From positions 1 to 9,504 of the forward strand of contig JBDKTK010000275.1 of NCBI GenBank assembly GCA_039680225.1: a DNA stretch of 9,504 nucleotides, given 5' to 3'. Positions within the stretch are counted from its first letter, which is position 1. Every line of letters starts with the position of its first letter. The notes beneath the pieces were generated by a model. The model worked only from the letters and a program-made list of their open reading frames with translations, was not told where the DNA came from and ran no database searches. This document shows positions 1 to 5,110 of the stretch, piece after piece. The translations under genes and the position numbers were made by a program. This DNA is from JBDKTK01 sp039680225 (GTDB lineage Bacteria > Desulfobacterota > Syntrophia > Syntrophales > UBA4778).

Positions 1-297
1 CCGGGCGCGCCATCATGGATTCTCAGCGCCGGGGAAAAGGCGATAATTGTATATTCCGGAGCTCCCGGCATACCTTGATTTCCTCCGGCCTTTCTTTTTT
101 TCGTAGCAGGCATCACACAATATTTTCAGATTTAGGTTGAAAAAAATCCGGTTTGAATGTAAGCAAGGGACGTGGTTAGGTTTGTTCCTGATTAGTACTG
201 TATTGGGTTTGCGGGTTTTCCTTAATTCTGATTGCGCCAAAGAAGCAGCTCCTGTAAGGCTTTGGATGATGCGGGCCGGATCACAAATATGAATAAC
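1..297. other. intergenic region upstream of the carboxypeptidase
   Basis: No convincing gene is seen in this AT-richer stretch. A loose inverted repeat, CCGGAG at 56-61 with CTCCGG at 83-88, is followed by a T-rich run (about 91-100). It could be the terminator of a gene lying to the left, but the 21-base loop makes this weak. A 75-codon minus-strand frame (240 down to 13, TTG start) has an AGGAG about 8 bases before its start. Its product is a basic, compositionally odd peptide with no recognisable domain, so it is not called as a gene. No clear promoter for the gene at 312 was identified. Confidence 0.4.
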
Positions 298-311
298 AGG
301 AGGAAGCCGTA

Positions 312-1226
312 TTGAGTAAGAAAACCTGTTTGAAACTGTTCTGCCTTCTTTGCATTTCCACTATTATCTTTGTTACTCCTCAACCAGCAATCTCCGCCGA
401 CCAGATCAAGGTCCAGGCAAAATCCGCAATCTTAATGAACATGAATACCGGGGAGATTCTTTTCGCCCAGAACCCCGACCGTCAGATCCCCCCCGCATCG
501 CTGACCAAGGTGCTTTCCCTCTACCTTGCGCATGAGGCCATCCGCGAGGGGAAGACCACACCGGAAGCGAATATCAGGATCAGCCGCAGGGCCGGAAGGA
601 CGGGCGGTTCCAAGATGTTCGTGCGCCGGGGCCAGCAGGTGCCCCTCTCCGAGCTGATGAAGGGCATGGCGATTGTATCCGGGAATGACGCCAGTGTTGC
701 GGTTGCCGAACATATCGGCGGCAACGTCAATTCGTTCGTAAGGCAGATGAATCAAAAAGCCAGGGAGCTCGGAATGAAGAGCAGCCGCTTCAAAAACCCC
801 AACGGACTCCCGGCCAAAGGGCAATACACGACCGCCCGGGACGTCCTGGCCCTTTCCCAGGCATACCTGAGGGACTTTTCCGATTCGCTCGAGATGCATT
901 CCATAATCGATTACAGGTATGGGAACAGGACCATGCACAACCACAACCACCTTATTGAGCGGGTCGAAAATGTGGACGGTCTGAAGACGGGGTTCATCAG
1001 GGCTGCCGGATTCCATATCATCGCCACGGCGAAAAGGGACGACACCCGCCTGATAGCGATTGTCATGGGCGCCAGGTCCAGGTCTGTCAGGGACAGGGAG
1101 ACGCAGATGCTTCTCGAAGAAGGCTTCCGCATCGCTCAGAGCGGCCCGAATGGCCATTTAAGGCAGGCTTCCAACGGGGTCCCCCCCTTCCCCGCATTTA
1201 ATTGTTCATTTCCTTCCATAAGCTGA
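312..1226 (+). CDS. D-alanyl-D-alanine carboxypeptidase (peptidase S11, DacF/PBP5-like), short form
   Basis: This is a penicillin-binding serine D,D-peptidase that removes the terminal D-alanine from peptidoglycan stem peptides in the periplasm. The TTG start is supported by a perfect AGGAGG at 298-303, 8 bases upstream. Residues 1-29 form a Sec signal peptide (basic KK, hydrophobic core, cleavage near AISA). All three active-site motifs of the family are present and correctly spaced: SLTK (Ser63, Lys66), SGN (123-125) and KTG (225-227). The protein has 304 residues, whereas PBP5/DacF proteins are usually about 380-400. It ends soon after the catalytic domain in a Pro/Ser/Phe-rich tail and lacks the beta-rich C-terminal domain and amphipathic membrane anchor, so it may be soluble in the periplasm. 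A late frameshift that removed the C-terminal domain is an alternative. The family assignment is secure; the exact physiological role is not. It appears to be a single-gene unit. Confidence 0.93.
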   Translation: MSKKTCLKLFCLLCISTIIFVTPQPAISADQIKVQAKSAILMNMNTGEILFAQNPDRQIPPASLTKVLSLYLAHEAIREGKTTPEANIRISRRAGRTGGSKMFVRRGQQVPLSELMKGMAIVSGNDASVAVAEHIGGNVNSFVRQMNQKARELGMKSSRFKNPNGLPAKGQYTTARDVLALSQAYLRDFSDSLEMHSIIDYRYGNRTMHNHNHLIERVENVDGLKTGFIRAAGFHIIATAKRDDTRLIAIVMGARSRSVRDRETQMLLEEGFRIAQSGPNGHLRQASNGVPPFPAFNCSFPSIS

Positions 1227-1255
1227 TGCCGTTTTCAGTCAATTGAAAAAATAAA

Positions 1256-1268
1256 ATGAGAATCTCAT
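1256..1268. promoter_or_regulatory. 13-base palindrome in the gap before the Gly/Ser-rich secreted protein
   Basis: ATGAGA-A-TCTCAT is a perfect inverted repeat around a central A. It lies about 60 bases upstream of the start at 1330. A possible -10 box, TAGAAT, lies at 1295-1300, but no good -35 is found at the right distance. The palindrome could be an operator for a dimeric regulator; this is inference from symmetry and position only. A second AT-rich inverted repeat, TTTTCA/TGAAAA at 1232-1249, sits just after the carboxypeptidase stop and is a poor terminator candidate. Confidence 0.25.
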
Positions 1269-1329
1269 GTATGGTTCGCGCCTATAGCCTCGTCTAGAAT
1301 CATTGAAAATTTCAAACGAGGTGAAACGC

Positions 1330-1989
1330 ATGAAAAAAATTCTTTTCCTTTCAGCCCTTGTCATCGCAGTCCTGGTCCCTGCAATGGCATTCAGCATGCC
1401 TGTTCAGCCGGATCAAAACGGCGGGTTCCAGATAGCGATGGGCAAGTCAAAAGAAAAGGCCGCGCCGTCCGGCAGTTCGCAAACCCCGGGACAGGATATG
1501 GGGTCCCAGCAGCAGCAAAAGAGCGCTCAGCCCGGCGCATCCCAACCCTCCGGGGGTTCTGACATGGGCAAACCAAGCGGCGCAGCGGGCGGCTCCGGAA
1601 TGAGCACGCCCGGCCAGGGCGCTTCGCCTGATATGAGCGCGCCCAGCGGAACCCGTCCCGGCGCAAGCCCGGGTGGAGATATGGGGACTTCCGGCTCTTC
1701 CGAGATGAAGGAGCCTTCCCGCAGCTCCGGTTCCGACATGGGGACTTCCGGCTCCGAAAGTTCTACCGATATGGAAAAACAGCGCCAGATGGACAAGGCC
1801 CGGACCCCCGGCTCAAGCGACATGGGGACCTCCGGCTCCGAAAGTTCTACCGATATGGAAAAACAGCGCCAGATGGACAGGACCCGGACCCCCGGCTCAA
1901 GCGACATGGGGACCTCCGCTCCCTCTTCAAGCAGCCCCGGCATGGGTGCTCCCTCGGGCGGACCGACTGGTTCCGGCAGCGGAAAGTGA
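1330..1989 (+). CDS. secreted low-complexity Gly/Ser/Pro/Met-rich protein with tandem repeats
   Basis: Not assignable to a known family. The ATG at 1330 is preferred over an in-frame TTG at 1303 because GAGGTG (1318-1323) sits 6 bases before it and the product then begins with a classic signal peptide: MKK, a hydrophobic core, and a likely AMA cleavage after residue 20. The mature part of about 199 residues is almost entirely Gly, Ser, Pro, Gln, Thr, Asp and Met. It has recurrent SDMG/PDMS/DMGTSG motifs and no predicted membrane segment or cysteine, so it should be intrinsically disordered in the periplasm or outside the cell. Two 28-residue repeats (136-163 and 164-191) each carry a charged segment, DMEKQRQMD, that may form a short helix. 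The regular methionines could suggest metal or surface interaction, but nothing proves it. The next plus-strand gene is a small lipoprotein 61 bases downstream, suggesting a shared envelope role. Confidence 0.75.
   Translation: MKKILFLSALVIAVLVPAMAFSMPVQPDQNGGFQIAMGKSKEKAAPSGSSQTPGQDMGSQQQQKSAQPGASQPSGGSDMGKPSGAAGGSGMSTPGQGASPDMSAPSGTRPGASPGGDMGTSGSSEMKEPSRSSGSDMGTSGSESSTDMEKQRQMDKARTPGSSDMGTSGSESSTDMEKQRQMDRTRTPGSSDMGTSAPSSSSPGMGAPSGGPTGSGSGK
1735..1918 (+). repeat. 84-bp tandem repeat inside the secreted protein gene
   Basis: Two full in-frame units lie at 1735-1818 and 1819-1902, and a third partial unit starts at 1903 (GACATGGGGACCTCC). The two full units differ at only 3 of 84 positions. 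Two of those changes are adjacent coding differences (Lys-Ala to Arg-Thr) and one is silent. A shorter, diverged copy of the leading DMGTSGS motif sits at about 1678-1698. The near-identity at nucleotide level points to a recent duplication and a site likely to vary in copy number between strains. Confidence 0.9.
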
Positions 1990-2012
1990 TTTATTGAGGC
2001 CACCGAAATAAG

Positions 2013-2031
2013 GCGGGAGCAAAACTCCCGC
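2013..2031 (+). terminator. GC-rich hairpin between the secreted protein and the lipoprotein
   Basis: GCGGGAG (2013-2019) and CTCCCGC (2025-2031) form a perfect 7-bp stem around a CAAAA loop. It starts 24 bases after the stop at 1989. It is followed by ATTATTGGGG rather than a T-run, so it is an incomplete intrinsic terminator. It may instead partly terminate or stabilise the upstream message, or limit read-through into the lipoprotein. Confidence 0.35.
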
Positions 2032-2050
2032 ATTATTGGGGAATTTCCAA

Positions 2051-2218
2051 ATGAAAAAAAATCTTTTTATATTATCTCTGATCGTCCTTACTCTCCTGGC
2101 ATGCGGAGGATATAACTCGCAGAGCAGGCCCATGGACCAGGGGAGCTACAATGAACCAGGCCGCACCGCCCCCAGCTTTGCCCATCCGGCAGGCGGTACG
2201 ATGCAAACCGAACCCTAA
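2051..2218 (+). CDS. small lipoprotein, 55 residues
   Basis: The peptide starts MKKNLFILSLIVL and reaches a lipobox, LLAC, with Cys18 as the lipidation site, followed by GGYNSQSRP. This is a textbook type II signal peptide, so the mature 38-residue tail should be tethered to the membrane by lipid. The tail is rich in Gly, Pro, Ser and Gln and has no recognisable domain. Gly at +2 and +3 carries no inner-membrane-retention Asp, so outer-membrane sorting is likely if the organism has a Lol system. The ATG at 2051 is chosen because it begins the signal peptide; an in-frame TTG at 2036 would add five residues. The ribosome site is weak (GGGG at about 2038-2041). The stop codon overlaps the stop of the convergent dehydrogenase by 4 bases. 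It probably belongs with the upstream secreted Gly/Ser-rich protein. The signal is clear; function is unknown. Confidence 0.7.
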   Translation: MKKNLFILSLIVLTLLACGGYNSQSRPMDQGSYNEPGRTAPSFAHPAGGTMQTEP

Positions 2219-3402
2219 TGCACTTCCAGACCGGGCTTGAGGACCACCTTCGTGAAACCGTCGCTGCGCGCGTCGAACTTCCTGTATGCATCGGGGGCGG
2301 CCGACAGCGGCAGCCTGTGGCTCACGATGAAGCTCGGTTTTGCCTTCCCCGCCATGATCAGGTCCCGCAGGTAAATGTTGAACTGCTTGACCGGGGTCTG
2401 TCCCATCCCGATCGCAATCCCCTTGTTGAATAACCGGCCCCAGGGCAGCATGAAATCGCCCTTCTTGGCTTCCTCGTTGACGCCGTGCGGGTCGCCCGTG
2501 AAGTACACGCCCACTATCCCCAGCTTTCCCGTGGGATTGATAATCCGGGCGAGGCAATCCAGGACCTGCGCCGGGTTTTCCCTGCTCGGGTCGTTGTTGT
2601 CCAGCGCCTGGTAGCCGACCGCGTCGATGCCGCAATTGACCCCCGCCATCTTTTCCTCGCCTGGAGGTATTCCCATCTGCGCCCGCTTGTCCCTGATCTG
2701 CTCGACGGGATCGCCCTGCGTGAAATCAATGGGAATGGCGCCGATCCGGTGTGCCAGTTTCAGCCTGTCCTGGACATGATCGACAACAAACACCTGCCCG
2801 GCCCCCTTGATAATCGAGCTTAAAGCGGCCATCAATCCCACCGGGCCGGCCCCGAAGATCGCGACCGTGCTTCCGGGCGCCACCTGCGCCAGTTCCGTGC
2901 CGTAATAGCCGGTCGGGAATATATCCGCAAGGCAGACGAAATCGTCCTCCAGTTCGTCGCCCTCCCTCCCCGGCAGTTTCAGGCAGTTGAAATCGGCGAA
3001 CGGGACCAGGACCCGTTCGGCCTGCCCGCCCCGGTACGGCCCCATATCGACGTACCCGTACCCCCCGCTGACGCCGTGGGGGTTGACCGTGAGGCAGGCG
3101 TTGGTGCAGCCGCGGACGCAATTGTAACAGTACCCGCAGGCTATATTGAACGGCAGTACGACCCTGTCGCCCGGCTTGATCCCTTGCACGCCATCTCCGA
3201 CCTCCTCGATTATGCCCATGATCTCATGGCCGAAGATCATCCCCGACTGCGCCCCGGTACGGCCCTCGTACATGTGGAGGTCGCTCCCGCAGATGGCCGC
3301 CGAGGTGACGCGCAGCAAAGCATCCCGCGGGGACCCGATGCGCGGGTCTTCGACGGTCTCTATGGAGACTTCCCGCGAAGACTTGTACACTATTGCCCTC
3401 AT
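2215..3402 (-). CDS. zinc-dependent alcohol dehydrogenase, glutathione-independent formaldehyde dehydrogenase type
   Basis: A cytoplasmic medium-chain dehydrogenase/reductase that oxidises an alcohol, or hydrated aldehyde, with NAD. The start is at 3402 because a perfect AGGAGG (complement of 3409-3414) lies 6 bases upstream and the product then begins MRAIVYKSS; an upstream in-frame start would add ten residues without a ribosome site. Of 395 residues, the N-terminal catalytic domain shows the active-site zinc ligands Cys38 (ICGSDLH), His59-Glu60 (GHE) and probably Asp160. It also has a structural zinc lobe with clustered cysteines at 89, 92, 95, 99 and 103. The Rossmann domain has GAGPVG at 184-189 and an acidic Asp208 after beta-2, which favours NAD over NADP. 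Length, the cysteine lobe, LADIFPTGYYG and the long insert before GIDAVG resemble the Pseudomonas putida formaldehyde dehydrogenase group. The true substrate may differ. It is transcribed alone, divergently from the sugar cluster. Confidence 0.9.
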   Translation of the reverse strand: MRAIVYKSSREVSIETVEDPRIGSPRDALLRVTSAAICGSDLHMYEGRTGAQSGMIFGHEIMGIIEEVGDGVQGIKPGDRVVLPFNIACGYCYNCVRGCTNACLTVNPHGVSGGYGYVDMGPYRGGQAERVLVPFADFNCLKLPGREGDELEDDFVCLADIFPTGYYGTELAQVAPGSTVAIFGAGPVGLMAALSSIIKGAGQVFVVDHVQDRLKLAHRIGAIPIDFTQGDPVEQIRDKRAQMGIPPGEEKMAGVNCGIDAVGYQALDNNDPSRENPAQVLDCLARIINPTGKLGIVGVYFTGDPHGVNEEAKKGDFMLPWGRLFNKGIAIGMGQTPVKQFNIYLRDLIMAGKAKPSFIVSHRLPLSAAPDAYRKFDARSDGFTKVVLKPGLEVH

Positions 3403-3433
3403 GTTGACCCTCCTTTGATTTTTTACAATCACG

Positions 3434-3528
3434 TTCGCATCTTTTCCTTAAGGCCGCCATAAAGGGAGTCCTGAAATTGGCATGGGATAAAAAGGGATTC
3501 ATTTAAGCAATTAGAGTACGGATGCGAA
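3434..3528. repeat. inverted 8-mers in the divergent intergenic region
   Basis: TTCGCATC at 3434-3441 is matched by its exact reverse complement GATGCGAA at 3521-3528. They lie inside the roughly 220-base region between the divergent dehydrogenase and the glycosidase-like gene. A palindrome, CCTTAAGG, lies at 3446-3453. The arms are about 80 bases apart, so they are more plausible as two regulator half-sites than as a hairpin. They could also be coincidental. Confidence 0.2.
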
Positions 3529-3540
3529 GGTTTCGGAAAA

Positions 3541-3564
3541 CCCCGCTTCCTTGACAACGCGGGG
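3541..3564. promoter_or_regulatory. inverted repeat enclosing the -35 box, candidate operator
   Basis: CCCCGC (3541-3546) and GCGGGG (3559-3564) form a 6-bp inverted repeat around a 12-base centre that contains the whole TTGACA -35 element. A protein bound here would block RNA polymerase. The symmetry is directly visible; the regulatory role is inferred. Confidence 0.3.
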
Positions 3565-3579
3565 GGCCGAAACTATACT
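3551..3579 (+). promoter_or_regulatory. sigma-70-type promoter for the glycosidase-like gene
   Basis: A perfect TTGACA -35 (3551-3556), a 17-base spacer and a TATACT -10 (3574-3579, five of six matches to TATAAT) give an almost ideal housekeeping promoter. Transcription would begin near 3586. That leaves about 39 bases of leader before the GTG at 3625, but only about 15 before the alternative TTG at 3601, which supports the GTG start. Confidence 0.65.
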
Positions 3580-3624
3580 CGGCCTCTGCAGATTCATCAT
3601 TTGCCACAGGCGGAAAGCAGCATC

Positions 3625-4797
3625 GTGAAGTCTCAACCTGAGTTTCAAATAGGAGTGAATTACTGGCCGGCCCGGTCGGCAATGCGGATGTGGAAGGAAT
3701 TCGACGCGGGCGAGGTCCGGGAGGATTTCGCCCGGATGGCGGAATTCAGGCTCTCACCCGTCCGTGTTTTTTTGCTCTGGGAGGACTTTCAGCCCGAGCC
3801 CCTGCGCGTGAGCACAAAGGCCCTCGACCGGCTCGTAAAGCTGTGCTCGGATGCGGCGGATTCCAGGACAGGCGTCTGGATCACGCTGTTCACCGGGCAC
3901 ATGAGCGGAGCAAACTGGCTTCCCGGCTGGACTCTTTCGCCTGACGCCCAAATCACCGCGGACAACCCGTTTTTCCGGATAATCACAGGCGGCGCGGTCG
4001 TGGAAGAATCCGCCGCCGGGGTCGTGAACCCTTACGAAAGCCCCGATCTGCGCAAGGCACAAAAAATCCAGATACGCGAAGCGCTTTCCGCCTTGCAGGG
4101 CCACCCCGCGCTGTGGGGCTGGGACCTGGGGAACGGCTCTTCGAATGTCTTCCGCCCCGCAAATCCGGACCAGGGCAGGTCGTGGTTGAAAGAGATGACC
4201 GGCGAGATCAAATCAAAGGACGATAAGCACCCCGTCGCTTTCGGCCTCAGCCGGCAGGACCTGGAGGAGGACCGGGGGATCGGCCCGGCCGACGTCGCCC
4301 GATGCTGCGACCTTATTGCCATGGATGCGTGCCCTCCTTATCCCGGCTGGGTCCCCGACAACCTCAACGCGGTCTTCCCCCTGTTCCTGGCCGAAGTTGC
4401 AAGCTGGCTCGCGGATTGGAAACCCGTTTGGATCTCGGGATTCGGAGTTGCAACGGGCGGCGACACGGCAGCAGGGGAGCAGGCGGCCCGCTGCGTCGCG
4501 GAAAGCCTGGACCTGATGAGAACGCACGGGCTTCCCGGCGCGCTCTGGCGGAGATACAGCGATTACGCCCCGCGGCTCCGGGGAAATGCGCCGTTCGACA
4601 CGCTTCCCGAAGAAATGTCCTGCGGCGCGTTCAGCAGCGACGGGGCTCCCAAGGAAATTGCGGCAGTCCTGGCGGGAGCGGACAGGAAAAAGGGAAGCGC
4701 GCAGCCCGTCCGGGACTGGATCGATATGGGGGCAGAAGAGTACTGGCGGGACCCCGGGGCGCACCTGCGCCGCCTCTTCGGCAGATTCCCCAAATAA
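3625..4797 (+). CDS. GH5-like (clan A) TIM-barrel protein lacking both catalytic glutamates
   Basis: The fold resembles cellulase/mannanase-type glycoside hydrolases: IGVNYWPAR at the start of the barrel, VRVFLLWEDFQP, a TLFTGHMSGANWLP strand-loop, HPALWGWDLGN, and KPVWISGFGVAT near the end of the barrel. In active clan-A enzymes the acid/base Glu follows Asn in the 'WDLGNE' segment; here the codon at 4135-4137 is GGC, giving GNGSSN. The nucleophile Glu normally precedes Phe-Gly in 'EFG'; here the codon at 4438-4440 is GGA, giving SGFG. The usual His-x-Tyr after strand 6 also seems altered, to Asp-Ala-Cys (4324-4332). There is no signal peptide, so it is cytoplasmic. The reading frame is uninterrupted (390 residues from GTG 3625, GGAAAG at 3612-3617; 398 from TTG 3601). 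A sugar-binding or scaffold role in the cluster is possible. The fold is fairly sure; loss of activity is inferred from remembered family motifs. Confidence 0.72.
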   Translation: MKSQPEFQIGVNYWPARSAMRMWKEFDAGEVREDFARMAEFRLSPVRVFLLWEDFQPEPLRVSTKALDRLVKLCSDAADSRTGVWITLFTGHMSGANWLPGWTLSPDAQITADNPFFRIITGGAVVEESAAGVVNPYESPDLRKAQKIQIREALSALQGHPALWGWDLGNGSSNVFRPANPDQGRSWLKEMTGEIKSKDDKHPVAFGLSRQDLEEDRGIGPADVARCCDLIAMDACPPYPGWVPDNLNAVFPLFLAEVASWLADWKPVWISGFGVATGGDTAAGEQAARCVAESLDLMRTHGLPGALWRRYSDYAPRLRGNAPFDTLPEEMSCGAFSSDGAPKEIAAVLAGADRKKGSAQPVRDWIDMGAEEYWRDPGAHLRRLFGRFPK

Positions 4798-4836
4798 TTT
4801 CAGATTTGAGATTTCAGATTTCAAATAATCTGAAAT
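4797..4836. repeat. AT-rich direct and inverted repeat after the glycosidase-like gene
   Basis: ATTTCAGATTT occurs twice, at 4797-4807 and 4811-4821. The second copy forms a perfect 10-bp stem: ATTTCAGATT (4811-4820) pairs with AATCTGAAAT (4827-4836) around a 6-base loop, followed by TTTCAGGTCTTTT. It overlaps the stop codon region of the preceding gene. It could work as an AT-rich terminator. It also resembles the short ATTTCAGATTT-type dispersed repeats found in intergenic DNA of some bacteria; that comparison is from memory. Confidence 0.55.
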
Positions 4837-4839
4837 TTT

Positions 4840-5110
4840 CAGGTCTTTTCAGCGGTTCCCGTATTTTCAATTCAGTGTATTCGAACAGGAAAATCAGGCA
4901 TTTCTCTATAGCCTAAAAACAATATCGCAATTAATCATATAGCTACTTAGCTCACCCCGCACAGCGAAAGGAGAGCCAGGGATTGCTCCGCAGCACTTCG
5001 GATCGGAATCACAACAGCGCTGATACATCGACCCTGCAACACCGGAGAGAGCAGAAGCGCAAAATTCTGCGATCCGAATACGAGTGATCTTTCCACTCCG
5101 GAAAACTATT
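4840..5110 (+). other. non-coding gap / long leader of the epimerase operon
   Basis: No supported gene lies here. The region is much more AT-rich at its left end (about 4850-4950) than the flanking genes. The right end has several pairings: TGCT/AGCA at 4984-4995; TTCGGATCG at 4997-5005 with its complement CGATCCGAA at 5070-5078; and, inside those arms, GCAGAA (5051-5056) with TTCTGC (5065-5070). A nested fold of this kind before an operon could be a structured 5' leader, but it matches no riboswitch I recognise. No strong promoter was found. Confidence 0.35.

Noticed and set aside
13..240. 75-codon minus-strand frame with an AGGAG near its TTG start
   Set aside because: The product is basic and lacks any recognisable domain, and the frame starts with TTG and lies in AT-rich intergenic DNA. 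The ribosome-site match alone is not enough.
432..1157. Long minus-strand frame opposite the carboxypeptidase
   Set aside because: Fully antisense to a gene with all three catalytic motifs; composition is typical of a shadow frame.
4906..4914. CTATAGCCT shared with 1282-1290 in another intergenic gap
   Set aside because: A 9-base match with no similarity around it; chance occurrence is plausible.
4800..5110. CRISPR array, tRNA or mobile-element ends
   Set aside because: No regularly spaced repeats, no cloverleaf and no transposase frame or terminal inverted repeats were found here or elsewhere in the window.
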